From NCBI RefSeq assembly GCF_002835995.1, contig NZ_PJBZ01000050.1:1-55609 (forward strand): DNA of 55,609 nucleotides, given 5' to 3'. The position numbers were made by a program, and so were the translations under genes. The notes beneath the pieces are model-generated. The model was not told the DNA's origin. It saw nothing but the letters and a program-made list of their open reading frames with translations, and did not search any database. Within the stretch, counting starts at the first letter, position 1, and every line of letters starts with the position of its first letter. This DNA comes from Psychromonas sp. Urea-02u-13. Its GTDB lineage: Bacteria > Pseudomonadota > Gammaproteobacteria > Enterobacterales > Psychromonadaceae. Shown here piece after piece: positions 9,737 to 18,330 of this stretch.

Positions 9737-9775
9737 TTTAAAAATCACAAGCTCTCGATGTTTAAAAACTACAAG
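9737..9775 (+). repeat. Short direct repeat upstream of fliE
   Basis: Two near-identical 15-base copies, TTTAAAAATCACAAG (9737-9751) and TTTAAAAACTACAAG (9761-9775), start 24 bases apart. They lie about 50 bases upstream of the fliE start in a 272-base gap that probably carries the fliE operon promoter. A two-site operator is possible, but no known activator site is recognised. Confidence 0.4.
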
Positions 9776-9824
9776 TTATAGTAGAACTACTGACAAATAA
9801 GAGCTTCTAAAAAAAGAAATTAAG

Positions 9825-10148
9825 ATGAGCATATCAGCAATTAGTTTACAAAATACATCTCTTGTTCAAAAAATGGACGAGATGAAAGAGCCGGTGATTA
9901 AACACAATAATTTTAACGGAGCATCCCCTATCGATTTCAGTAAAGCGTTAGTATCGGTATTGGACGGAGTTAATACACAGCAAGCTGTTGCAACAGATAA
10001 AATAAATGCCGTTGGGTTAGGGAAAAGTGACGATATGATCGGTGCTGTTGTAGCCGCTCAGAAAGCGAGTTTATCATTTAGCGCTTTAATGCAAGTACGT
10101 AATAAATTGCTATCAGGTTTTGATGAAATTATGAAAATGCCAATTTAA
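9825..10148 (+). CDS. fliE: MS-ring/rod junction protein FliE
   Basis: FliE joins the MS ring to the proximal rod. The 107-residue length is typical. The C-terminal half, with DDMIGAVVAAQKASLSFSAL and then MQVRNKLLSGFDEIMKMPI, is the conserved FliE domain. It is the first gene after the flg block and precedes fliF by 14 bases, so it probably leads a fliEFGHI-parMR transcription unit. Confidence 0.94.
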   Translation: MSISAISLQNTSLVQKMDEMKEPVIKHNNFNGASPIDFSKALVSVLDGVNTQQAVATDKINAVGLGKSDDMIGAVVAAQKASLSFSALMQVRNKLLSGFDEIMKMPI

Positions 10149-10162
10149 TTTAGGGTTATGTA

Positions 10163-11878
10163 ATGGAAAATATAGTTTCTGCAAGAGCGGGCGGACAAAA
10201 AAACACAAGCGTAATCGAACGTAATCCATCAAGTAAAAAAAATGAAATGTCGTCTATATCTGCCTTTTCCCAAGGCGAAAAAATTATCAATATAATAAAC
10301 GGTTCGCGTAAAAATTTTGCTGTTATAACTGCTTTCTTATCAGTGCTGATGATTGTTGTAGTGATATCGTTATGGGCATCATCAAGCAGTTACAAGCAAC
10401 TTTATGGCGCGCAAGAGCCTTATAATAATAGCGCAATCATTAACGTGTTAGAAGCTGAAGGTATTTCATATAAGATGCAACCTGAGACGGGTGTGATTTT
10501 AGTGGAGGATGGGCGAGTTTCAGAAATTCGAATGCTTTTAGCCGCTAAAGGCATTAAAGCCGAACTGCCAGAAGGGTTAACCATCCTTAACAAAGAGTCA
10601 ACACTTGGTACCAGCCAATTTATAGAAAAAGCGAGATATAATCATGGATTAGAGGGCGAGTTAGCAAAAACTATCATGTCTTTAAACGCGATAAATAAAG
10701 CGCGTGTACACCTTGCTATCCCGAAAGAAAATCTTTTTGTAGGGCGATCTAAAACGAAAGCGACTGCTTCTGTATATTTGGATGTAAAAGGAGGTGAGAG
10801 CCTTAGTGACGCGCAAATACTTTCCATTGTTAATTTAGTTGCTGGTAGCGTAAATAACCTACAGCCTGAATCTATCAGTGTAACGGATCAATCTGGTCGA
10901 TTACTGAGTGACGACATAGATAATAAAGACAATACACGCGCATCGTCAAAGCAATCTGACTTTAAAGAAAGTATCGAAAGACAAATAAAAAAACAGGCTC
11001 AATCAATGCTGTTGCCTATATTAGGCATAGATAACTTCCGAATTGAAAGTAGTGCAGATATAGATTTCTCTAAGAGAGAAGAGACTAAAGAGTCATTTGA
11101 AACGCCTGTTTTGTTAACTCAAACGGTCAAAAATGAGAATGATTTTTCTGAGCTAGCTATCGGCATCCCTGGCTCATTAAGTACAACCCCGCCATTAGTC
11201 GACGGTGATCCTGATATCAAGACTCCTAATAAACAACGTACACGTCATCAATCAGATAGTAAATATGCAATCGGTAGTTCAATTACCCATACTCAGTTTC
11301 AGCAAGGCGTCATAAACAACATCTCTTTGTCTGTAGTGATTAATGAAGATATTGCGCCTGAAGGGGGATGGCAGGCTGAAGACTTTGGAAAAATAAAAGC
11401 GATGCTTGTTGCTGCTGTCGGTAGCGATCTCGAGCGTGGAGATAATATTAATATCACTAGTTTTACGTTTTCGCCCATTCAGTCTGCAATGCCGGTCACC
11501 GTGGCATGGTATGAAGAAACATACATTCAATCATTATTGAAAATAATCGCCAGTGCCATTGTTGCGCTGGCACTGGTTTTTTCCGTGTTAAGACCGTTAA
11601 TGAAGCATATTACCGGCAACAATAATACTGTGAAAGATGATGATTTGTTAGCAGAACTTGCTCCTGCGCATGATGTAAAAGCCGATAAAGAAAAAGAATT
11701 TACCGAAAGGCTGAAAGAATATGGCGTTGGGGATATTAACGATAGAAATGATATTGAGGAGTTGATGTTACCAAGCCCTGATTCCCCTTTAAATGTTCAA
11801 ATTCAGCATTTACAACTTACATCAAAAGAGCAACCTGATCGCGTTAGCGAAATACTGAAGAACTGGATTAACGCATAG
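10163..11878 (+). CDS. fliF: Flagellar MS-ring protein FliF
   Basis: FliF builds the MS ring in the inner membrane. One N-terminal membrane segment lies at about residues 52-70 (AVITAFLSVLMIVVVISLW) and a second near residues 450-475, with the large periplasmic ring-building region between them. The block KARVHLAIPKENLF is the family signature. The C-terminal tail should bind FliG, the next gene. The 571 residues are normal. The protein begins with an extended polar N-terminal tail, as in many FliF proteins. Confidence 0.95.
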   Translation: MENIVSARAGGQKNTSVIERNPSSKKNEMSSISAFSQGEKIINIINGSRKNFAVITAFLSVLMIVVVISLWASSSSYKQLYGAQEPYNNSAIINVLEAEGISYKMQPETGVILVEDGRVSEIRMLLAAKGIKAELPEGLTILNKESTLGTSQFIEKARYNHGLEGELAKTIMSLNAINKARVHLAIPKENLFVGRSKTKATASVYLDVKGGESLSDAQILSIVNLVAGSVNNLQPESISVTDQSGRLLSDDIDNKDNTRASSKQSDFKESIERQIKKQAQSMLLPILGIDNFRIESSADIDFSKREETKESFETPVLLTQTVKNENDFSELAIGIPGSLSTTPPLVDGDPDIKTPNKQRTRHQSDSKYAIGSSITHTQFQQGVINNISLSVVINEDIAPEGGWQAEDFGKIKAMLVAAVGSDLERGDNINITSFTFSPIQSAMPVTVAWYEETYIQSLLKIIASAIVALALVFSVLRPLMKHITGNNNTVKDDDLLAELAPAHDVKADKEKEFTERLKEYGVGDINDRNDIEELMLPSPDSPLNVQIQHLQLTSKEQPDRVSEILKNWINA

Positions 11879-11885
11879 GATTATC

Positions 11886-12935
11886 ATGACAGAAACCGAA
11901 AATAAAAGAATAGATTCAACGGCTGTATCGACTGACGAAGTAAGCTCTCTAACCAAAGTAGAGCAAGCTGCCTTGTTATTACTTGGCATGGGCGAGGATA
12001 TTGCAGCCGGTGTTTTACGTAATTTTAGTCGTGATGAAGTGCAAAAAGTAGCCAAGGCAATGTCAACATTGTCCGACATTAAGACGACCCAGGCAAAGGG
12101 GGTTATTGAAAAGTTTTTTAGTGATTATAAAAAACATTCTGGTATCCAAGGCGCCTCTAAAAACTTCATTGATAACATGCTAAATAGAGCATTGGATGGA
12201 AATATCGCCAAAGGTTTAGTCGCTGATTTATATGGTGATGAAATTAAAAATAAAATGAAAAAGCTTCAGTGGATTTCGGCAGATATTTTGCTGAAAACGA
12301 TTGTTAATGAAAATGTCAAAATGCAAAGTGTTTTTTTAGCATATTTACCGCCAGAAATAAGTTCTGAAATATTGTCATTGCTGAATGAAGAGTTGCGTGT
12401 CGATATCATTTATCGTATTACTCAGATTGAAGATTTAGAAACAAATGTAGCAGACGATTTGTTGGAGTTGATTGAGCGCTGTGCAGATCAATATACTGAA
12501 AATAAATCAGGATCATTGAAGGGGGTAAAACAGGTTGCAGATATAATTAATCGTTTTACTGGTGATAAGGCTTCTGTCATTAATTCCTTAAGAGAAATTA
12601 ATCATAACGTAGTCGAAATGATTGAAGGTGATATGTTTGATTTTTATATTATTAGTAATCAAACAGAAGCGACACTAGAAGAGATTCATAAAGCCGTGAG
12701 TGCAGAGTTATGGGCTGTCGCATTGAAAGGGACAACACCTGAGTTCAAAAAAACCATCCAAGGTGCGCTCTCTAAGCGTATGGGAGATGAGCTATTACGT
12801 CAAATAAATAATCTTGGTGCAGTGCCGGTTAGTCAGGTTGTCAAGGCACAGTCAGAAATTATGGAGATCATTAAGAATTTGAGTGATAGCAAAGTAATCG
12901 ATCTTCTTCTATACACTGAAAACACAGTAGAGTAA
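11886..12935 (+). CDS. fliG: Flagellar motor switch protein FliG
   Basis: FliG couples the rotor to the stator. The N-terminal KVEQAALLLLGMGEDIAAGVL block binds FliF, and the middle and C-terminal domains are present; the length is 349 residues. In the torque helix, lined up by eye with E. coli FliG from memory, the lysine of ALKG (K264) and the arginine of LSKR (R281) are kept. The D288/D289 pair is replaced by R and Q (about residues 305-306), and R297 by L. The charge pattern facing the stator is therefore altered. The rest of the C-terminal domain, with VPVSQV, aligns without gaps. Confidence 0.94.
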   Translation: MTETENKRIDSTAVSTDEVSSLTKVEQAALLLLGMGEDIAAGVLRNFSRDEVQKVAKAMSTLSDIKTTQAKGVIEKFFSDYKKHSGIQGASKNFIDNMLNRALDGNIAKGLVADLYGDEIKNKMKKLQWISADILLKTIVNENVKMQSVFLAYLPPEISSEILSLLNEELRVDIIYRITQIEDLETNVADDLLELIERCADQYTENKSGSLKGVKQVADIINRFTGDKASVINSLREINHNVVEMIEGDMFDFYIISNQTEATLEEIHKAVSAELWAVALKGTTPEFKKTIQGALSKRMGDELLRQINNLGAVPVSQVVKAQSEIMEIIKNLSDSKVIDLLLYTENTVE

Positions 12936-12938
12936 AAG

Positions 12939-13604
12939 ATGACGGCAATAATACGTATGCGGGATGCAGGTTCATTCTCTTCGTTTAGGTTTATATCTAA
13001 AAGCGATGGAGTCATTGACCATACCGATTTAATGGCAGAAAGTGCCCAAGACAAAGAAAAAATAGCCCTTGTTCGTCAATCTGCGATTAATGAAGGGCAC
13101 TCGTCGGGTTACAAAAAGGGTTTTGAGGAAGGTGAAAAAGAGGGTTATGGGACAGGTTTATTAAAAGGGGCTAAAGAAGGCGCGATAGAAGTAAAATCTG
13201 ACTTAAACATGACGTTGTCAAGCTTGAACCTAGCCTTGATAGATGTGCAAGATCTTGCTTTAAATACGCAAGACTCCATTAAGAGAACATCAATTTCTGT
13301 TATTGAAGAGATAACTAACAAGGTAATCAATAAAGAGTTGTCATTAAACCCTGAAATAATAATTAACTGGATTGATGACAGTATTGCAACATTACCTGAA
13401 GTACCTTCTTTTGTGACGGTGACACTCAATAACGAAGACTATGCTCGCATCGTTGGATTGCCTGAATTCAAAGAAAGCGAGACATGGAAATTGAAGTCAA
13501 ATAGTTTGATTAAAACTGGCTGTTGTGAAGTGAGCACTAATTTGGCGGATATTAAAATAAACCCCCAAGAGAAAATAAAAAAAATACTTGAGCAGGTCGA
13601 ATGA
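12939..13604 (+). CDS. fliH: Flagellar export ATPase regulator FliH
   Basis: FliH binds the FliI ATPase and the C ring and regulates export. The sequence has the glycine-spaced helix typical of FliH at about residues 50-80 (repeated GxxxG steps: GHSSGYKKGFEEGEKEGYGT and onward). A C-terminal domain related to the V/F-type ATPase stator subunit follows. It has 221 residues and overlaps fliI by four bases (ATGA), which indicates translational coupling of these partners. Confidence 0.9.
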   Translation: MTAIIRMRDAGSFSSFRFISKSDGVIDHTDLMAESAQDKEKIALVRQSAINEGHSSGYKKGFEEGEKEGYGTGLLKGAKEGAIEVKSDLNMTLSSLNLALIDVQDLALNTQDSIKRTSISVIEEITNKVINKELSLNPEIIINWIDDSIATLPEVPSFVTVTLNNEDYARIVGLPEFKESETWKLKSNSLIKTGCCEVSTNLADIKINPQEKIKKILEQVE

Positions 13605-14908
13605 TTCCTCTTATTTCCGTAAAAAACGTAAAAGATATATCGATTGCAACACTGACTGGTAAGGTGATTAATGCCAATAATCAATTGATTATTGCTGAAG
13701 GTTGCTTATTTCGGCTTAATCAAGACTGCATTGTGGAAACGGATAAGGAAGAGATAAAAGCAAAAGTTATTGGCATTGACAGAGCGAAAGCTTACCTCAT
13801 GCCTTACAGCCCATTTTCGACTATTTACGTAGGCTCTAAGGTGATTCCGTTAAATAACACAGAGCATTATTACATTGATGATTCATGGCTTGGGCGCATC
13901 TTAGATGCCCGTGGTGAAGCCATTGATGACAAACCGACGCCCACTGGTAAAGATAAAATAACATTGCGTAGTGCAGAAAAGATTAACATTCTTAAAAAGA
14001 AACCAATTACAGAAAAGTTTGATGTTGGTGTTAGAGCGATCAACGCACTATTAACCTTAGCAAAAGGGCAGCGCATCGGTTTGGTTGCTGGTAGTGGCGT
14101 GGGTAAATCTGTATTGATGGGCATGATCACCCAGTTTTCGGAGGCCGATATTATTGTTGTTGGGCTTATTGGGGAAAGAAATCGAGAAGTAAGAGAGTTT
14201 ATAGAGCGCAATATTGGTGAAGATGGCATGCAAAAATCGGTGGTGATTGCTGCACCTGCGGATCAATCGCCTTTGATGCGTATACAAGCAACAGAGTTAT
14301 GCCATTCCGTTGCTGAATATTACCGAGATAAAGGTAAAAACGTATTGTTGCTTGTTGATTCGCTAACGCGTTACGCAATGGCGCAACGTGAAGTGGCGAT
14401 TGCAATGGGAGAGCCGCCTGCAATCAAAGGTTATCCACCATCGGTATTTTCTTTCATTCCACCGTTATTAGAGCGTTCAGGTAATGGTGGAGAAAATTCA
14501 GGGTCAATGACTGCAATTTATACAATATTGTCTGAAGGGGATGAAGATTATGATCCTGTGGTAGACACGGCTAAAGCCATTCTTGATGGTCATATTGTGT
14601 TATCTAAAGAGCTCGCGCAGAGAGGTCACTTTCCCGCGATAGATATAGAGAAGTCGATAAGCCGTTGTATGGATTCAATTGTGCTAGATTCACACAGCCA
14701 AATAGCAAGACAATGTAAACGACTTTATAGCATGTACCATCAAGCTAAAGACTTAATATCATTAGGTGGTTATCAAGCAGGTAATGATCCTGAGCTAGAT
14801 GAAGCCATACAGAAACACAGTGGCATTGAATCTATTTTAATGCAAAGTACGACGCAACATGTAAATTTTGAAAGTAGCTGCCAGCAATTGGCAAGGATTT
14901 TTAAATAA
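13601..14908 (+). CDS. fliI: Flagellum-specific export ATPase FliI
   Basis: FliI is the hexameric ATPase of the flagellar export apparatus, related to F1 beta. The Walker A motif GSGVGKS is at residues 164-170. The Walker B region LLLVDSLTRYAMAQREV and the GEPPAIKGYPPSVFS block are intact. The 435 residues are normal. In most clusters fliJ comes next; here 90 bases of AT-rich sequence lead into an actin-like parM gene instead, and a FliJ-like gene lies on the other strand at 25781-26209. Confidence 0.96.
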   Translation: MIPLISVKNVKDISIATLTGKVINANNQLIIAEGCLFRLNQDCIVETDKEEIKAKVIGIDRAKAYLMPYSPFSTIYVGSKVIPLNNTEHYYIDDSWLGRILDARGEAIDDKPTPTGKDKITLRSAEKINILKKKPITEKFDVGVRAINALLTLAKGQRIGLVAGSGVGKSVLMGMITQFSEADIIVVGLIGERNREVREFIERNIGEDGMQKSVVIAAPADQSPLMRIQATELCHSVAEYYRDKGKNVLLLVDSLTRYAMAQREVAIAMGEPPAIKGYPPSVFSFIPPLLERSGNGGENSGSMTAIYTILSEGDEDYDPVVDTAKAILDGHIVLSKELAQRGHFPAIDIEKSISRCMDSIVLDSHSQIARQCKRLYSMYHQAKDLISLGGYQAGNDPELDEAIQKHSGIESILMQSTTQHVNFESSCQQLARIFK

Positions 14909-14998
14909 GCACACGAAGTTACAGTAGTAAATAGTGCTAATACGTAAATTATTAACGTTGCTAATTAATAGCAAAAACATGAAAGGTAAAAATATAAA

Positions 14999-16006
14999 AT
15001 GCTTACAATATCAGTAGATGACGGCAGTACCAATGTGAAGGTCTCTTGGTTTAATGGTAAAACAGTGGAAACTATCATTAGTCCAAATTCATTTCGTAAA
15101 GGGTGGAAAAGTGCCGGGTTACGTTCAGACAAGGTGATTGCCAATTACCTCATTGGTGAAACAAAATATACCTACGATATTACATCGGATAAGGCATTAG
15201 AGACAACCCATATCGATTATCAGTATTCCGATCTTAATTTGCTGTCATTGCACCATGCATTGCTACAAACTGGTTTACCGCCACAAGTAATTAAAGTCGT
15301 TGTCACACTGCCTATCACGGTATATTACAATGCAGATGATTGTCAAAAGAACGAAGCTAATATTCAACGTAAAAAAGACAATGTAATGCGTGAAATTTCA
15401 CTGAATAAAGGCGAAGTTTTTGAAATTAGCTCTGTTGAGGTCATGCCTGAAAGTGTACCAGCCGTACTAACAACGCTAATTGATTCTAGTGCCAGCGAGT
15501 TCAGTCGTACTTTAGTGATCGACATAGGTGGTACGACAGTTGATAGTGCCGTTATCGTTGGTCAATTTGAAGAAATCTCTGATATATACGGTAATAATGA
15601 AATTGGCATTGGTTTAGTCACCAATACAGCGAGACAGGCACTATCAAATGCTGACAGTGATGCCTCGTATTTAGTGGCCAATGAGCTCATCAAAAATCGT
15701 CATAATTTAGAGTTTGTAAAAGAGGTGATTAATGACCTCAGTAAAGTTGATGAGGTGCTTAATAAAATAGAGAACCGAATTAGTGAACTTGCTCAAAATG
15801 TTGCAGAAGAGATGAAAAAATTCTGCAAGAATCCAAATCGCGTATATTTAGTTGGTGGCGGTGCTCCGCTTGTTTTTGAAGCAGTAAAAGTGGCCTATGC
15901 AACACTGGGTGATAGAGTTGTTATCCTTGAAAATGCGCAAACGGCACTTGCGACAGAGAATATGCTTTATTCACTCAGTGAAAACAGTGACAAGAGTACT
16001 GCATGA
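14999..16006 (+). CDS. parM: ParM/StbA-type actin-like ATPase
   Basis: This 335-residue protein belongs to the bacterial actin family and resembles R1 plasmid ParM along its whole length. ParM forms dynamic filaments that push apart plasmid copies bound by ParR. Visible motifs are phosphate-1 DDGSTN (residues 7-12), phosphate-2 VIDIGGTTVDSAV (about 173-185) and the adenosine motif VGGGAP near residue 282. The ParM residues known for ATP hydrolysis are kept: the glutamate in VMPESVP (E151) and the aspartate of DIGGTT (D175). It is on the same strand as fliI (90 bases upstream), and a parR-like gene starts 1 base after its stop. I found no parC-like array of iterons upstream or downstream. Its place inside a flagellar operon suggests a role other than plasmid partition, but that is inference. 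Confidence 0.9.
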   Translation: MLTISVDDGSTNVKVSWFNGKTVETIISPNSFRKGWKSAGLRSDKVIANYLIGETKYTYDITSDKALETTHIDYQYSDLNLLSLHHALLQTGLPPQVIKVVVTLPITVYYNADDCQKNEANIQRKKDNVMREISLNKGEVFEISSVEVMPESVPAVLTTLIDSSASEFSRTLVIDIGGTTVDSAVIVGQFEEISDIYGNNEIGIGLVTNTARQALSNADSDASYLVANELIKNRHNLEFVKEVINDLSKVDEVLNKIENRISELAQNVAEEMKKFCKNPNRVYLVGGGAPLVFEAVKVAYATLGDRVVILENAQTALATENMLYSLSENSDKSTA

Positions 16007-16007
16007 T

Positions 16008-16487
16008 ATGGTTAATGTAAAAATAGTGATTGCCCTTGATGCTAGAAACCCTAATGATAACGTAGCCATTTCAGAGGCTAGGAAGTGGAAAGCGTTACAG
16101 GAAAAAGGCAAAAATCAAGCTTACTTGTCAGAGCAAAAAATGGTCTTTATGGCGGGCATATATCTACATACTATCGCGCCTCAACTTTGCAATAAGTTAG
16201 CGCAAAACCTGGCTGACGCCTCGCTTGACGACTTGGAATATTTTAACAAGTTAATCTTTGAAAAGGGAGTCAATGAAATACAGCTGGATGGGGTGTTAGA
16301 TAAGTTAGGTGAAATACAAGATCTAATCAATACAACCATTGAAACAAGTAGACCTTTGTCTGCTGATGCCGTTAAAGAAACGCTATCGATAGCGGAACAA
16401 GAGGCGGTGTTGCCAGAGGTAGCAGAAATACAATTGAACGATAAATTAAAAAAAATAGGAAAAATAAAGTCTAAGAAGCTATTTTAA
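16008..16487 (+). CDS. ParR-like adaptor, partner of ParM
   Basis: This is a 159-residue protein whose ATG at 16008 lies 1 base after the parM stop; the longer frame from 15897 lies inside parM and is not credible. The layout fits ParR: a short beta strand (VKIVIALDA) near the N-terminus, then hydrophobic helices (KMVFMAGIYLHTIAPQLCNKLAQ) that could form a ribbon-helix-helix fold, and a lysine-rich C-terminal tail ending KSKKLF. In R1 ParR the basic C-terminal tail is the part that contacts the ParM filament end. Similarity is in layout rather than clear residue identity. The position behind parM is the strongest argument. What it binds in place of parC is unknown. Confidence 0.6.
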   Translation: MVNVKIVIALDARNPNDNVAISEARKWKALQEKGKNQAYLSEQKMVFMAGIYLHTIAPQLCNKLAQNLADASLDDLEYFNKLIFEKGVNEIQLDGVLDKLGEIQDLINTTIETSRPLSADAVKETLSIAEQEAVLPEVAEIQLNDKLKKIGKIKSKKLF

Positions 16488-16585
16488 ATAGGATGCTCAC
16501 TAATTGTATTAATGAGCCATACAACACCTAAATGTCATTAAATCGGCATTCACAGTTTTTTCGTTTGCGCATGACGGGATAGATA

Positions 16586-17614
16586 ATGTTATCTTCTAGA
16601 ATTGACAATACATTGTCACCACTAGGGCAAAATAGCCCGGTATTAATAAAAAGCTCTAGCATATTAAGCGGAGTTAATAATGAAGTAAATAATGCAGGTA
16701 TTAAGGCCAGTCAGGTTTCTGGCCTATTATCTAAAAATATCAGTGCATCGTTGGCATTATCTGACTCGCATCATGAACTCGCGTCGATAGACATTGCAAA
16801 ACAAGCGATCAAAGAAACGGTTGGTGGCCTGTTAGAGATACAGAAAATCATTAAGCCTCAGTTAACACTGGAGGGCAGTAAAATATCACCCGAGAAAAGT
16901 AGTCAGTTGCTTTTTCAACAAAGAAAAATAAGCAACGCTGTTGAAACTAGATTTGACGATAATAGAGTTTTGGATGCAACGCTTTCACCACAGACCAAAA
17001 CGAGTAATAGCATACCATTTCAAATCGAAGGGTTAGATTTAATTCGCTCTCGTTGGGAAAGCGAACTAGTAACGCTACAATTAGATGGTGAAATAAGTTT
17101 GTTAATGTTTGAGGCTGGCAAAAGCGATGAAGAACTTATTACTCAGTTCAACAAAGCGCTTGGCTTTGCGAAAATGAGTATTGAAAAAAATGATGACAGT
17201 CAATTAATTATTTCAATGGATGATGCTAAATGGCGAGAATCGAGCAAGGTAGTCAACATAACAGGCCAAGGTCATCGGTTCCCAAGCGGTCAATTTATTC
17301 CTACAAATATATCGTCTATTAAAGCAGACATAACGGCATTTGTTAAAGTTCCTTTAGACATGAACAGTCAAACCTTAAACGCTGTAAATAGTTTTATCGG
17401 AGAAGCTCAGTTTAGTTATCAGGCATTAAACCTAGCGCGTAATAAAGAAGTTATGTCTAGTGCTTCTTATTTAGATCAATACAAGATTGAAGCGGACCCA
17501 TTTGAGCCAAAAATATCAACAATCATAGAAGAAAAAAAATGGGCATCTCTCTTTAATGTAAGGCAAAATCACGCCTCTATATCAAGAAAAACAGTCGTGG
17601 ATTTATTAAAGTGA
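16586..17614 (+). CDS. Unrecognised flagellar-cluster protein, flagellin-like segment
   Basis: I do not recognise this 342-residue protein as a named flagellar part. Residues about 45-160 echo the flagellin D1 region: an LALSD step (flagellin LAISD), a helix AKQAIKETVGGLLEIQKIIK, then ISNAVETRFDDNRVLDATL, which resembles flagellin's ETTxFNGxKLLDGS, and a PFQIEG step where flagellin has FQVG. The C-terminal half (residues about 165-342) has no flagellin-type terminal helix and is not like FliK's hook-length domain. There is no signal peptide. It sits between the parR-like gene and flgA, whose GTG overlaps its stop. It could be an exported structural protein or a lineage-specific accessory protein. 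Confidence 0.45.
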   Translation: MLSSRIDNTLSPLGQNSPVLIKSSSILSGVNNEVNNAGIKASQVSGLLSKNISASLALSDSHHELASIDIAKQAIKETVGGLLEIQKIIKPQLTLEGSKISPEKSSQLLFQQRKISNAVETRFDDNRVLDATLSPQTKTSNSIPFQIEGLDLIRSRWESELVTLQLDGEISLLMFEAGKSDEELITQFNKALGFAKMSIEKNDDSQLIISMDDAKWRESSKVVNITGQGHRFPSGQFIPTNISSIKADITAFVKVPLDMNSQTLNAVNSFIGEAQFSYQALNLARNKEVMSSASYLDQYKIEADPFEPKISTIIEEKKWASLFNVRQNHASISRKTVVDLLK

Positions 17615-18318
17615 AATGCTTTTTCTTTTTAAGCTTAATGTTAATGCCCTGCTTTTGTTCTGCCATAGAGCCTGCTGACATAATCGATATTGTTGCAAAG
17701 CAAGTCGAGAAAGATACGGCTTCATTTTCGAAGAGAATGCAGTGGAAGCATTATCGTTATACTAGCAAACTACGCCATCCACTTTCAGTCACTAACTTAT
17801 CTAAATGCTCAGTGGACTTAGCGGTAAAGAGCAGTAATAACGATATAATTAACAACGTGAGATATAAGGTAACTTGCAGTAAAGCTGTCAGTCATCAAAA
17901 ATGGAGTATCAATGTTAACACCAAAATCAATTATTTTATGGGCGTTGCCACGCTAAGTAACAGCGTAAACAAGGGACACCTGATAAAGGCTAGCGACATT
18001 GTTTATGTTGAAAAAAAAATAAGAAAAAATAACGAGTATCTATTTAGTGATAACAATGTAATAGGCGAAAAAACAAAACGAAAACTGAAAAGAGGCAGTT
18101 TGTTGAAAAGAAAAGATATTAAAGTTAATCGCCTTGTCTTGCGTGAACGTGAGGTGCTTATTGTTATAAAACATGAACACTTAAACATGGCCACTACAGG
18201 AATACCGTTAAAATCAGGTGAGCTTGGAGATACAATCAAAGTAAAAAATAAACGTTCAGGAAATATAATAACTGCCATCGTTATAGGTAGGGATAAAGTA
18301 GCAGTGAAAGTTTATTAA
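17611..18318 (+). CDS. flgA: P-ring assembly chaperone FlgA
   Basis: FlgA is the periplasmic chaperone for FlgI. The protein opens with a signal peptide (hydrophobic FFFLSLMLMPCFCSA). A C-terminal SAF-like domain follows with SVNKGHLIKASDIVYVE and then the GSLLKRKDIK block, where FlgA has its two domain-linking motifs. The 235 residues are normal. The GTG start overlaps the previous stop. Its place at the end of the cluster rather than before flgB is unusual; in many genomes flgA is divergent from flgB. The mature protein is rich in lysine. Confidence 0.9.
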   Translation: MKCFFFLSLMLMPCFCSAIEPADIIDIVAKQVEKDTASFSKRMQWKHYRYTSKLRHPLSVTNLSKCSVDLAVKSSNNDIINNVRYKVTCSKAVSHQKWSINVNTKINYFMGVATLSNSVNKGHLIKASDIVYVEKKIRKNNEYLFSDNNVIGEKTKRKLKRGSLLKRKDIKVNRLVLREREVLIVIKHEHLNMATTGIPLKSGELGDTIKVKNKRSGNIITAIVIGRDKVAVKVY

Positions 18319-18330
18319 TAAGGGGTCCTT

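Noticed and set aside
14909-14998. Possible parC centromere in front of parM
   Set aside because: TGCTAAT occurs twice 24 bases apart, and GCTAATTAATAGC is a near-palindrome, but there is no regular iteron array as in R1 parC. Two short copies in AT-rich sequence are not enough.
15897-16007. Longer start of the parR-like gene
   Set aside because: The extra 37 codons lie inside parM in another frame. The ATG at 16008 fits the tight spacing of the pair.
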